Assembly (NCBI RefSeq): GCF_013623835.1
Contig: NZ_JABKDE010000012.1
Coordinates: 1 to 64,000, forward strand
Reading direction: 5' to 3'
Length of the DNA: 64,000 bases
DNA from: Brevibacterium oceani
GTDB taxonomy: Bacteria > Actinomycetota > Actinomycetes > Actinomycetales > Brevibacteriaceae
This document shows, piece after piece, positions 9,033-17,877 of this stretch. The position numbers and the translations under genes were made by a program. The notes under the pieces were generated by a model that was not told the DNA's origin, searched no databases, and was given only the letters and a program-made list of their open reading frames with translations. Numbering within the stretch: the stretch's first letter is position 1; each line of letters starts with the position of its first letter.

Positions 9033-10001
9033 TCACATCAATCCGTTCTCGTCGAGGAACATCTCCGCCACATTCGCCGGGTCGAGCCGGTTGATGGCGG
9101 AGGCCTCGTTCATCGCCTGGATCGCGTCCAGGGTGAGCAGTGACTGCAGTGTGTCGAGGAACTCCGACGCGTCGTCGTCGAGTTCGGCGAAGGCGTCGTC
9201 CCGGATGAGGGGGACGACGTTCTGGAAGCCGAAGAGCTTCTTGTCGTCATCGAGGACGACGAGATCGCTGCGCAGCAGCTGCGGGTCGGTGGTGAAGACA
9301 TCGGCGGCGTCGATCTCACCGCGTTCGATGGCTTGGTAGTTCAATCCGATGCTCAGGGTTTTGAGCTTCATGTTCTTCAGATCGTAGGTGTCGACGATTC
9401 CTTCGTACCCTTGTGCGCCGGTGACGTTGTCGGGGTAGGTCGAATAGGTGAAGGCCCCTATTCCCTTGAGATCCGACATGGTCTGCAGATCGTGCTTGTC
9501 GGCGAAGTCCTTGCGCACGGCAACGGCGTTCTTGTTCTCGAACGGCGTGGCTCGCAGCATCGTGACCTGGTTGTCCTCGGCCCAGGTCTGGGCGAGGTCG
9601 AAGGTCTGCTGTGCGGAGTCCATGAGTTTGTCCTCGCCCATGAAGGTCACCAGCATGACGCCGGTATATTCCGGGTAGAGGTCGATCTGGCCCGACAGCA
9701 GGGCCGTGTTGATGATGTCGCTGGAGCCGACGTTCGTCTTCAGGTCCACGGTGTAGCCGAGGTTCCGCAGCCCTTGGGCGTAGAGTTCACCGGTGATCCA
9801 GCTTTCGGCGAAGCCTTTGGAGCCGACGGTGATCGGTCTCCTGCCCTTCTTCTTCGGGCCTGTCAGGTCGCTCTGCTGGCTGCTCGTGCAGCCGCTGAGC
9901 GACGCTCCGGCTGCGCCGAGCGCTCCCAGGCCCAGCAGGCCTCTGCCGAGTCCGGTCAGCGCTTGGCGTCTGTTGAGATGTCCTTGTCCGAGTATGGCCA
10001 T
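9033..10001 (-). CDS. OpuBC-type glycine betaine/choline-binding lipoprotein
   Basis: This 322-residue protein starts with a twin-arginine-like motif (NRRQAL) and a long hydrophobic stretch ending in the lipobox LSGC at about Cys38, so it should be a membrane-anchored lipoprotein. The mature part begins with ITVGSKGFAESWITGELYAQ, the classic opening of the OpuAC/OpuBC substrate-binding domain (PF04069). Ligand cage residues cannot be assigned by eye. The start has GAGG a few nt upstream. It lies 6 nt after the CocE/NonD hydrolase stop and 1 nt before the ATPase start, so all five genes probably form one transcript. Confidence 0.9.
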   Translation of the reverse strand: MAILGQGHLNRRQALTGLGRGLLGLGALGAAGASLSGCTSSQQSDLTGPKKKGRRPITVGSKGFAESWITGELYAQGLRNLGYTVDLKTNVGSSDIINTALLSGQIDLYPEYTGVMLVTFMGEDKLMDSAQQTFDLAQTWAEDNQVTMLRATPFENKNAVAVRKDFADKHDLQTMSDLKGIGAFTYSTYPDNVTGAQGYEGIVDTYDLKNMKLKTLSIGLNYQAIERGEIDAADVFTTDPQLLRSDLVVLDDDKKLFGFQNVVPLIRDDAFAELDDDASEFLDTLQSLLTLDAIQAMNEASAINRLDPANVAEMFLDENGLM

Positions 10002-10007
10002 TCCGCC

Positions 10008-12158
10008 TCAGTTCAGGTGGCGAGGGATGCTCGCCGAGGTGGTTCGAGTGTGGAAGGGCCGCCCGTCGAGGTAGGCGACGAGTTCGTTGGTCACGAGGAA
10101 GTTCTCCTCGTCCCCGCGCATCGTCGATCGGGTGCGCAGTTCGACGTCCCATCCCGCATCGGTTGCTGCGGTTGCAGCCGCCTGGGCGTGATGCGCGCCG
10201 ACTTCCAGCGCCGGGCGCCGGTAGATGATCGTTCTCTCACACGTCGCCACGGGAGACAGCGGATCCGTTTCACTGCGTGAGTAGGAGTCGCGTTCGTTGG
10301 TGTAGTAGTACAGGCCGTCGCTGAGGTCGGTCTGCCAGTCCTCGGTCACCGTCGTCACCGTCGTGGTTCGGGCGACGAGGTCCCAGTCGAGTTTACGGGT
10401 CATCGGCGCACCGGATGCGTCGATGGTCGACATCGGCTGGGTGGGTGCTGTGCCCAACTGTGCGGTCACCTCGGCGGAAGTGCGGGCGTCCTCGTCAGCG
10501 GAGGCGACGGTGCGGATGGGCAGTGTCAGTTCGGGGGTCGAGTCGACGGTGATGAGGGTGGTCTTCGGTGAGGGCCAGAGGTTGGGCCAGAAGCTTGCGG
10601 AGATGCTCAGGCGCAGCCGGTGACCGGGAGCGAACCGGTGTGCTGTGGCCAGCAGCGGGAAGTCGACGGTCACGGCAGTGCCCGGTGTGAGCGGTTCGGG
10701 GTGTTCGTGGCTCGTGTGGTGGGTGAGATTGAACAGTCCGATCGTGATCAGCCGTGAGCTGCCGTCGGGGGCGACGTCGCACAGGCGGGCGGCGATGACT
10801 CCGCGGTCCTGGTCGGAGGTCAGTGTTGCGCGCACCGTGGGTGTGCCGACGATCTCAAGACCGGTCTCGACGTCCCAGTCGCAGGTGAATGTGCGGGCGT
10901 CATCGGCGGCCTGGTCGCCGGCGATGCCGGCCGCTTCGCCGAACTGCAGCCAGCTTCCTCCCTGGTAGCCCAGCAGCGCCGTGGAATCGAGCGGGGTCCG
11001 GTCGGCGATCTGTGCCTCATCGGCCGGCATGACAGTGTCCGCGATCTGCGGGCTCGGCCAGGTCGCCTCGGCGATCCAGCGACCCGGTCGGGTCTCACGG
11101 TCGGAGTAGATGGGGGCGCTGTCGGGAACGTAGGCGCGCAGCTGCGGCTGCTGTTCGACACCGTTGTCGATCCCGCTCATCCATTTGTCCCACCAGCGCA
11201 CGGCTTCGGAGATGAAGTCGATGCCGGGCCCGGGGGCCGCCTGGTGCGGGTAGTTGTGGGCCCAGGGGCCCAGCAGGGCGTGGACGGCAGGTGTTTCCGG
11301 GTCGATGGCCCGACGTCGGTTCGCGTTGTCCATGAGGCGGAAGAGGGTGGTCCGGTATTCGTCGAGCAGTCCGCCGACGGCCAGGACGGGCACCTCGATG
11401 GCATCCGGGGTCTCACACACCGACGCGTGCTTCCAGTAGTCATCACGACGCTGGTGGCCGAGCCAGTCCTCGATGTTGACCGGCGCTTCATCGATGCGTC
11501 GTTTCCAGTCGTCCTTCCAGCCTTCGACCATGACGGCGGGGTCCTGCGGGCGGGCGTTGTAGGCCCACATCGTCGAGGCCCAGGAGAGCATCTGGTCGCC
11601 GACGATGGTTCCGCCGTTGTAGTGGACGTCGTCGGCGTAGCGGTCGTCGGTGGAGCAGATGGTGATGACGGCGGCGAGCTCCGGTGGCTTGAGTGCGGCG
11701 AGCTGCAGGCCGTTGAAGCCGCCCCACGACTTGCCGATGATGCCGACCTTGCCGCTGCACCAGTCCTGTGCGGCGATCCAGGCCAGCACCTGCAGACCGT
11801 CGTCGAGTTCGGTCTCCGAGTATTCGTCGGTCATGACTCCGGTCGAGTCGCCGCAGCCGCGGATGTCGACGCGGACGCTGGCGTAACCGGCGCGGGCGAA
11901 CTCGGGATGGATCGTGTCATCGCGACCGGCGGTCATATCGTTCTTGCGGTAGGGAATGTATTCGAGGACTGCGGGGACCTCCGTGTCTCCGAGATCGGCG
12001 GGCAGCCAGACCCGGGCGGCGAGTTCGACCCCGTCTTTCAGGGGGATGCGTGTGTGCTCGATGATGCGAACCGGTCGAGGATCCTGGCGGTAGCGGTCGG
12101 CCGGGGAAGACGTGTGGGTGTCGTCGGTAAGTGCAGCGTTCTCAGTATTCGATGACAT
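10008..12158 (-). CDS. CocE/NonD family serine hydrolase (X-Pro dipeptidyl-peptidase type)
   Basis: This 716-residue protein has the order alpha/beta hydrolase domain, helical cap, C-terminal jelly-roll (X-Pro dipeptidyl-peptidase C-terminal domain). The nucleophile elbow GKSWGG is at about residue 144, and a likely catalytic histidine lies in LGPWAHNYPH. Relatives cleave cocaine esters, glutaryl-7-ACA or X-Pro peptides. I chose the ATG at 12158 (MSSNTENAAL); the frame is open to 12305 but the extra residues look unconserved and run through a large inverted repeat. It is 6 nt ahead of the quaternary-amine importer genes, suggesting that it processes an ester or amide related to the imported compound. 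Confidence 0.85.
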   Translation of the reverse strand: MSSNTENAALTDDTHTSSPADRYRQDPRPVRIIEHTRIPLKDGVELAARVWLPADLGDTEVPAVLEYIPYRKNDMTAGRDDTIHPEFARAGYASVRVDIRGCGDSTGVMTDEYSETELDDGLQVLAWIAAQDWCSGKVGIIGKSWGGFNGLQLAALKPPELAAVITICSTDDRYADDVHYNGGTIVGDQMLSWASTMWAYNARPQDPAVMVEGWKDDWKRRIDEAPVNIEDWLGHQRRDDYWKHASVCETPDAIEVPVLAVGGLLDEYRTTLFRLMDNANRRRAIDPETPAVHALLGPWAHNYPHQAAPGPGIDFISEAVRWWDKWMSGIDNGVEQQPQLRAYVPDSAPIYSDRETRPGRWIAEATWPSPQIADTVMPADEAQIADRTPLDSTALLGYQGGSWLQFGEAAGIAGDQAADDARTFTCDWDVETGLEIVGTPTVRATLTSDQDRGVIAARLCDVAPDGSSRLITIGLFNLTHHTSHEHPEPLTPGTAVTVDFPLLATAHRFAPGHRLRLSISASFWPNLWPSPKTTLITVDSTPELTLPIRTVASADEDARTSAEVTAQLGTAPTQPMSTIDASGAPMTRKLDWDLVARTTTVTTVTEDWQTDLSDGLYYYTNERDSYSRSETDPLSPVATCERTIIYRRPALEVGAHHAQAAATAATDAGWDVELRTRSTMRGDEENFLVTNELVAYLDGRPFHTRTTSASIPRHLN

Positions 12159-12190
12159 GGCATGCAAGCCTAGAGACTCTGCTGCACCGC

Positions 12191-12227
12191 CGTTCAGTTG
12201 AATCAAAGACTGAGATTTCACTGAACG
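12191..12227. promoter_or_regulatory. Long inverted repeat before the CocE hydrolase gene
   Basis: Two 14-nt arms, CGTTCAGTTGAATC (12191-12204) and GATTTCACTGAACG (12214-12227), pair with two mismatches around a 9-nt spacer. The outer 8 bp are perfect. The element lies 33 nt before the hydrolase start and about 87 nt after the upstream peptidase stop. No T-run follows in the direction of transcription, so an operator is more likely than a terminator. Which regulator binds is unknown. Confidence 0.5.
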
Positions 12228-12313
12228 AAACCCCCGAAGACCGCCAGTGGCGTTCGATCGCCCAGTGGAGTGCTCGAGCATCGAGCGCCGACCGGCGGTT
12301 CCCATCGCTGTAC

Positions 12314-13498
12314 TCAGCGATCTGCCGACGGCGCATGGTCGGTGAAGGCTTCGGAGAGGATACCGGTCAGCAGCAGTATCCGGTCATCCATATCGGCTTC
12401 GATGATGTGCTCCGAACGAGCGTGGGGGCCATTGCCGCTGGCACCCAGACCATCGAGGACGGGAAGGCCGAGGGCGGCCATGAAATTCGCATCGCTGCCC
12501 CCGCCCACGGAGCGCAGACCCAGCTCGCCCCTCACGTCGACTGCAACCTCCTGGACACGGGCGATGAGAGCACGACTGCCTTCGGAGAGAGTCATCGGCG
12601 GACGGTTCCAGTCACCGCTGACACGGAAGGCGACCCGGTCGTCCGAGACATGCAGAGAGGCGAACAGTCGATCTATGCGGTCGGCCTCGGCACTACTGGT
12701 GACGCGGACGTCGATATCTGCTTCGGCAGAGCCGGCGATGACGTTGCGTGCGGATCCCCCTCTGATGACACCGACGTTGAGGCTGGTGCCTGCGTCCAGG
12801 TCCGTGCCGGCAGCAAGCTGGTCGATGAGTTCGGCCAGTGCCACGATGGCGCTGGCGCCCCCGGCGGGGTCGTTGCCGGAATGGGATTCGATGCCGTCGA
12901 CATGAATGCCGAAGACGCCGACACCTTTGCGTTCGGCTTTGAGGTCCCAGTCGACCCCGGGTTCGATGACGAGCCCGGCCCTGGCGCCGGCAGCCTCGGC
13001 CTCGATGATCGGTCGCGACGATGGGGACCCGAGTTCCTCATCTCCGTTGAACACGAAGGTGATGGTCGGCAATGCCAGTTCGTGCCTGATCGCCAGGCGC
13101 ACTGCGTGCACGCCGGTGACCAGGCCCGCCTTCATGTCGAGGACACCCGGGCCACGGATGATGCCGTCATCGACGGAGAACGGTATCGACTCCAGAGTGC
13201 CCAGGGGCCACACGGTGTCATAGTGGCCGACGATGACCACGCGCCCCGGCAGAGTTCCCGGCACCTCGGCGATCAGGGTGGGGCCGTGTTCGGCATGTTC
13301 GGTCGTTTCCGCCCGGCTCAGTGGTCCGAGCTCTGCCGAGACCCAGCTCAGCAGCTGAGCGGCGAAGGCGGAGAGTGCCTCACGATCGGAGCTCGGGGTC
13401 TCGATCTCGACGAGGCGGCGCAGGTGCTCGAGGGTCCGTACGTGTTCTGCGGTGACCTCGGCGCGCATGACCGGAAGCAGAGAGGTGAAGTCGCTCAT
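12314..13498 (-). CDS. M20 family metallopeptidase, carboxypeptidase G2-like
   Basis: This 394-residue zinc peptidase carries the M20A pattern: GHYDTV (about residue 82), GVLDMKAG with the bridging Asp (about 115), NGDEELGSPSS with the catalytic and zinc Glu residues (about 150), VIEP, and near the C-terminus GGGSDAN and GPHA, with SEHI following. The pattern is that of Pseudomonas carboxypeptidase G2, which removes C-terminal glutamate from folate and p-aminobenzoyl-glutamate. Its ATG shares a base with the stop of the AbgT transporter gene (TGATG), so importer and peptidase are coupled. No signal peptide is seen; it acts in the cytosol on what AbgT imports. Confidence 0.88.
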   Translation of the reverse strand: MSDFTSLLPVMRAEVTAEHVRTLEHLRRLVEIETPSSDREALSAFAAQLLSWVSAELGPLSRAETTEHAEHGPTLIAEVPGTLPGRVVIVGHYDTVWPLGTLESIPFSVDDGIIRGPGVLDMKAGLVTGVHAVRLAIRHELALPTITFVFNGDEELGSPSSRPIIEAEAAGARAGLVIEPGVDWDLKAERKGVGVFGIHVDGIESHSGNDPAGGASAIVALAELIDQLAAGTDLDAGTSLNVGVIRGGSARNVIAGSAEADIDVRVTSSAEADRIDRLFASLHVSDDRVAFRVSGDWNRPPMTLSEGSRALIARVQEVAVDVRGELGLRSVGGGSDANFMAALGLPVLDGLGASGNGPHARSEHIIEADMDDRILLLTGILSEAFTDHAPSADR

Positions 13499-15051
13499 CA
13501 GGCGTTCACCCCCGGTCCCAGCGGCAGACCCAGGAGGTACCAGACGATGAAAAGGGTGAGCCAGACCACGAGGTTGACCAGCGCAATGGGCAGCACCAGC
13601 GACATCAGTGTGCCGATGCCGGCGCTGGGCCGGTATCGACGCATGAATCCCAGTGCCATGACGAAGTAGGGGCTCATCGGCGTCAGACTGTTCGTCGGGG
13701 CGTCAGCGACGCGGAACATCGCCTGGGTGGTCTCCGGGGCGATGTCGAGCAGCATAAGCATCGGAATGAGCACCGGAGCGACGAAGGCATACATGGCCGA
13801 ACCGCTGGTGAGCAGCAGGTTCATGCAGCTGATGAGGAGCACGGCTGCGATGAAGATGAGTACGGGCGAGGCGCCCATCGAATCGAGCAGACCAGCGCCT
13901 TCGATGGAGAGCACCTGCCCGATGTTCGTCCATTTGAAGTAGGCGAGGAACTGCGAGGCCGCGAAGAAGAGCACCATCACCGGCACCAGCTCGCGCACTC
14001 CGGTGGCCATGAGGCCGGGAATGTCGCCAGCGGAGGTGATGCTGCCTTTGACCACGCCGTAGCAGATGCCGACGACGGCGAAGAAGAGCATCATGAACAC
14101 CGCCATGTTGTCCATGAGCGGCGAATCGAGAATCGACCCGGCTTCGCCGCGCAGAGGAGAGCCTGCAGGCAGTACCGCCAGGACGACCGCGGCGAAGAAG
14201 ACCAGTGCGCCGACGCCCGCGGCGATGAGGCCCCGGCGTTCCTCTTTCTCGAGACCCATGCTCGGCAGCGGTTCCCCATCGACGGAGGGTTCCTCGGCTT
14301 CGAGGGCCGCGACTCGCTTGGCAACGATGAGTTCGACGACGACGGTGATGCTCACGGCCAGGACCAGCGACGAGGTGGCTGAGAAGTAGTAGTTCGACAG
14401 TGGACTGACCGAGTAGCTCGGATCGATGGTGTGGGCCGCTGCAGTCGAGATGCCGGCGAACACCGCATCGCTGCCCGACGGTAGGAGGCCGATGCTGCTG
14501 GCACCGCCGACCGAGACGTATGCGACCACGGCTCCGATGATGGGGCTGCGCCCGACTGCTCGGTAGGCGATCATCGCCAGAGGGATCATCACGGCGAACG
14601 CGGCATCGGAGGCGATCTGGGCGACCATGGCGGTGAGCGCGATCGTGAAGGTCACGTAGCGCGGCGAGACTCGGGCCAGCATTCCCCGCATGAGCGCAGG
14701 CAGGAGCCCGGAGGCGTCGGCGATGGAGACACCGAGGGCGACGACGATGATGAGGCCCAGCGGCGGGAAGGTGACGAAGTTGGTGATCGCATCACCGAAG
14801 ACCATCTGCACACCGTCGAAGGACAGTAGGTTCTGCACTTCGACGGTCTTGCCGTCGGCTGGGTTCGTCGAAGAGACGTCTAATGCCGAGAGCACGGCAC
14901 TGAGTACGGCGACAATGGCAGCGAGCCAGACGAAGATCCAGAACGGGTGCGGAAGCTTGTTGCCGACACGGTCGACCGTTTCGAGCACTTTCAGCACTCC
15001 CGAGGAGAGTCCTGAGCCCCTGCTCTCGCGGATTGACGTTTCAGTAGACAC
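13498..15051 (-). CDS. AbgT family transporter (p-aminobenzoyl-glutamate type)
   Basis: This 517-residue inner-membrane protein has about 12 hydrophobic segments and AbgT-family landmarks: VGNKLPHPFWIFVWLA at the N-terminus, GLLPALMRGML near residue 105, and SPYFVMALGFMRRY near the C-terminus. E. coli AbgT imports p-aminobenzoyl-glutamate, while other members export sulfonamides. The start is a GTG with AAGGGG 6 nt upstream. The gene is first in a two-gene operon with the carboxypeptidase G2-like peptidase, which supports import and deglutamylation of folate breakdown products. It is divergent from the Lrp-type regulator, a likely controller. Confidence 0.88.
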   Translation of the reverse strand: MSTETSIRESRGSGLSSGVLKVLETVDRVGNKLPHPFWIFVWLAAIVAVLSAVLSALDVSSTNPADGKTVEVQNLLSFDGVQMVFGDAITNFVTFPPLGLIIVVALGVSIADASGLLPALMRGMLARVSPRYVTFTIALTAMVAQIASDAAFAVMIPLAMIAYRAVGRSPIIGAVVAYVSVGGASSIGLLPSGSDAVFAGISTAAAHTIDPSYSVSPLSNYYFSATSSLVLAVSITVVVELIVAKRVAALEAEEPSVDGEPLPSMGLEKEERRGLIAAGVGALVFFAAVVLAVLPAGSPLRGEAGSILDSPLMDNMAVFMMLFFAVVGICYGVVKGSITSAGDIPGLMATGVRELVPVMVLFFAASQFLAYFKWTNIGQVLSIEGAGLLDSMGASPVLIFIAAVLLISCMNLLLTSGSAMYAFVAPVLIPMLMLLDIAPETTQAMFRVADAPTNSLTPMSPYFVMALGFMRRYRPSAGIGTLMSLVLPIALVNLVVWLTLFIVWYLLGLPLGPGVNA

Positions 15052-15154
15052 TTTAATCCCCTTATGGTGATTTAGTTCACTTTTCAGATCTATTATGCAC
15101 GAAACGTCAAGTCGTGGGTATCGGTAATCGCAAAACCGACTTCGCGGTTATAGT

Positions 15155-16192
15155 GTGCAGGTGGACCCCCTCGATGTCGCTCTCGTCGCCGCACTGCAGC
15201 AAGCTCCACGTGCACCCATCAACACATTGTCCGAGGTGCTCGAGACTTCTGCCAGCACAGTCAGCCGTCGACTCACCCGGCTCTTCGATGACAGGCTGCT
15301 GCGGATCACCGCGTCGATCAGCTGGTCGCTGCGTCAGACCGGTCATCCCACCATCCTGTGGGTCCAGACCTCCCCCGCCTCGACCCGAGAGGTCGCGTCC
15401 CGAATAGCAGAGCTGCCGCAGGCCCAGTCCGTCTACATCGTCTCCGGGGATACAGACATCCATTGTCTGCTTCATCCGACCGCAGGCGGAGACATCGGCG
15501 AACTCGCCCTCGACGTCATCCCGCATATCCCAGGGGTGGAACGCATCGCCAGCCACCGGATCCTCGCGACCTCAGCGCGAAGCGGGGACTGGAAGGCTCC
15601 TGGAGTGCTCAGCGCCGATCAGGTTGCATTTCTCGAGGGTGAGGCGATTGCTGCGACTGCTTCATTGGAGGCCGGACACGCCGAGGATCGGAGCCGGCCC
15701 CTGCGGAGAACAGAACTCCGAGTCGCCGATCTGCTGGCAGACAGCGGACGCATCACGGTCATGCAGGCGGCCGAGGCACTCGACATTACTCGCGCCACTG
15801 CCGCCCGCGCGCTCGAGACCGTACTGGCCAGCGGTCTGGTCAGACCCCGAGTCGATGTCGAGCCCGAACTCATGGGCTTCCCCGTGGAAGTGTTCGCACA
15901 GATCCGCAGCACCCCGTCGTTGACGATGAACCTCGTCACCGAGCTCGGAGCTCACCCGAATGTCCGTTTCGCCGCGATGACTGCCGGGGTCGCCTCCCTG
16001 GTCGTTCAGGCGAACATGAAGGGGGACTCCGACCTGTACACTTTCGTCACCGAAGGACTCGGTAACGCCACCGGGATCACCGATGTCAGCCTGTCGACCA
16101 ACCTCGCCACCGTCAAACACAACTGGAACATCGTCGACGGCTCCCGCCTGTCCCCCGTCGCGGGTCTGCCATCCTTGAGCGGCGAGGCATGA
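15155..16192 (+). CDS. Lrp/AsnC family regulator with two tandem units
   Basis: This protein of about 345 residues is twice the usual Lrp length and contains two complete Lrp/AsnC units. The first winged helix-turn-helix (about residues 5-55, NTLSEVLETSASTVSRRLTR) is followed by a ligand-binding RAM-like domain. A second helix-turn-helix (about 190-240, ITVMQAAEALDITRATAARAL) and a second ligand domain complete the protein. Starts are possible at the GTGs 15155 or 15161; a TATAGT box at 15149-15154 would place the transcript start at or next to 15161, so the message is probably leaderless. It is divergent from the AbgT/M20 operon and probably regulates it, sensing an amino acid or similar small molecule. 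Confidence 0.85.
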   Translation: MQVDPLDVALVAALQQAPRAPINTLSEVLETSASTVSRRLTRLFDDRLLRITASISWSLRQTGHPTILWVQTSPASTREVASRIAELPQAQSVYIVSGDTDIHCLLHPTAGGDIGELALDVIPHIPGVERIASHRILATSARSGDWKAPGVLSADQVAFLEGEAIAATASLEAGHAEDRSRPLRRTELRVADLLADSGRITVMQAAEALDITRATAARALETVLASGLVRPRVDVEPELMGFPVEVFAQIRSTPSLTMNLVTELGAHPNVRFAAMTAGVASLVVQANMKGDSDLYTFVTEGLGNATGITDVSLSTNLATVKHNWNIVDGSRLSPVAGLPSLSGEA

Positions 16193-16208
16193 CCGAAGAG
16201 ATCTTGGG

Positions 16209-16235
16209 CATGCGCATCGCTACCTCTTGCGCATG
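16209..16235. terminator. Stem-loop between convergent genes
   Basis: Perfect 8-bp arms CATGCGCA (16209-16216) and TGCGCATG (16228-16235) enclose an 11-nt loop. The stem sits exactly between the ends of the Lrp-type gene and the leftward glycosidase gene and overlaps the latter's last codons. There is no clear T-run, so it may be a weak bidirectional terminator. Confidence 0.45.
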
Positions 16236-17794
16236 ATGAGCACCGTCACCGAACTTCCGGCGATGTCGATGTTGAGTTCCGAGCTTGCCGCAGTCGCCTC
16301 CGAGCTGGCGCTCGCCTGCTTCCCGCTGTAGGGAATCTCCTCGGGCAGCGGGTTCGCAGGAATCACCGTCGTCGCGCTCTGTGCATCATTCGAAGCTCCG
16401 TAGACCTGGGTGGCCTCGTCGACGGAAAACCCTTTGGGCATCGACAGGGTCACCGGATTGCCGCCGACCTCCGCGGCGTCATTCGCATTGATGAGCGTGG
16501 TGACCACGGTCTTCCCATCGTCCTTCGACACCGTGTAGGCGCTGATGTTCCCTCCGCCTGCAATCGACGTCTTCGTGAAGACGCCGCCGAGGCTCGGGAC
16601 CAGAGCACGCAACCCGAGCATGTTGGGGCGCGCAGCGAAACTGTCTGACTTCTGCCCGTGGTCTGCGGGATCGCAGATGAGCGACATCGGGGCTCCCCCG
16701 TTGCAGGCCCCGAGCATCGAGTGCATCGCCATGCGTTCGACGCCGAGGGTCGCCGCATACAGTGTGTAATCAGCCGCCCACAGCGCCGAGGCATTCGTCA
16801 GTGAGGTGTCGTTCGTGCCCGGGCAGCTCGTCGGCCCGGTCTCCTCGAGCCACAGCGGCAGATCCGCCGTGTCAGCCTTGTCCTTGCCGATGCCGAGGTT
16901 CTTCTTCGCCGCCTGCTTCGCCACGGGGTCGATGAGGTTCGCCGCCTGCGGTCCGCGACCCGGAACCTGAGTCGAGTCACATTCGTAGAGCTGATACCAG
17001 TGCTGCGAGATCGCGGCCTTCTTCTTCACCGACGAATCCGCAAACGCCGTCATCCACGCCCCGTCATAGACGTCGGGGCCGATGATCGGCGCTTCGGCCC
17101 GTTTGTCATGAATGGCCTTGGTGTACGCTTCGAGCTGCTCGACATACTTGCTCTTGTTCCAGCCCTTGCCGCGCACAGCGCCGCTCGGCACATCATCAAC
17201 GGTGTACCCGTTCGGTTCGTTGCCGATCGCCAGCCCCACCAGAGAATCGCCGAGGATGTCGACCGCGTGCGCGGCCATGTCCGCTCCGCGACCAGGATCG
17301 TAGGTGCCCAGCGGGATGCCGATGGTGACCGTCGACCCGGTGGCATCGACGAGCTTCTTCAGCCGCTTGAGATCATCGGGGGTGACGGTGGTCTCTTCGT
17401 CGTGCGTGGGTTTCTCCCCCTTCGACGTCCAGAACGTCCGACGGTCGAGGGCATTGCCGCCGAACCGCAGCGCCGGTGACCCGAGCGACTTCAGCTGCTC
17501 GTCGAGGTTGGACTTCGCGGGATCGAGTCGTGGATCGGCGAGGTCCGTGGCCTCGAACGAGACCCCGATGTTGTCCGCGGCAAAAGCAGCGCCGGTCCGC
17601 TTGGTACCGACAGTGACCGTGGCCGCCTCGCCGGAGACGGAACCATCAAGAGACTGCTCGAATTCGGTCGGGGTCGGACTCGGTTCCGGTGACTGGCTCG
17701 ACGACGTTGACCCGTCGGGGTCGAACAGCGAGCAGCCCGACAGCACGAAGGCGAGCGCCACCGCGCCACCCAGAACCCTCCTCCTGATCTTCAT
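16220..17794 (-). CDS. GH79-like glycoside hydrolase lipoprotein
   Basis: This 524-residue lipoprotein has a signal ending in the lipobox LSGC, then a Ser/Pro-rich linker (SQSPEPSPTPTEFEQS) and a (beta/alpha)8-type catalytic domain. The motif IGNEPNGY at about residue 193 gives the acid/base Glu, and LWLEETGPTSC at about 317 gives a likely nucleophile Glu, as in family 79 beta-glucuronidases and heparanase-like enzymes. A C-terminal beta-rich domain follows. The ATG at 17794 is chosen because it begins the signal peptide. It should be anchored outside the membrane and cleave a glycoside or uronide. A decayed copy of its N-terminal part lies at 34008-34463. Confidence 0.75.
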   Translation of the reverse strand: MKIRRRVLGGAVALAFVLSGCSLFDPDGSTSSSQSPEPSPTPTEFEQSLDGSVSGEAATVTVGTKRTGAAFAADNIGVSFEATDLADPRLDPAKSNLDEQLKSLGSPALRFGGNALDRRTFWTSKGEKPTHDEETTVTPDDLKRLKKLVDATGSTVTIGIPLGTYDPGRGADMAAHAVDILGDSLVGLAIGNEPNGYTVDDVPSGAVRGKGWNKSKYVEQLEAYTKAIHDKRAEAPIIGPDVYDGAWMTAFADSSVKKKAAISQHWYQLYECDSTQVPGRGPQAANLIDPVAKQAAKKNLGIGKDKADTADLPLWLEETGPTSCPGTNDTSLTNASALWAADYTLYAATLGVERMAMHSMLGACNGGAPMSLICDPADHGQKSDSFAARPNMLGLRALVPSLGGVFTKTSIAGGGNISAYTVSKDDGKTVVTTLINANDAAEVGGNPVTLSMPKGFSVDEATQVYGASNDAQSATTVIPANPLPEEIPYSGKQASASSEATAASSELNIDIAGSSVTVLIMRKR

Positions 17795-17877
17795 GCCAAT
17801 AACTCTGCCGTGTTCCTCCCGAATCGCCAACTCCCGCAGTTCCGACCAGCGTCGCACTGCATTGTCGACCAGAGAAG

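Noticed and set aside
12131-13669. 512-codon open frame antisense to the M20 peptidase
   Set aside because: Same reason; it also crosses the inverted repeat and gene boundaries.
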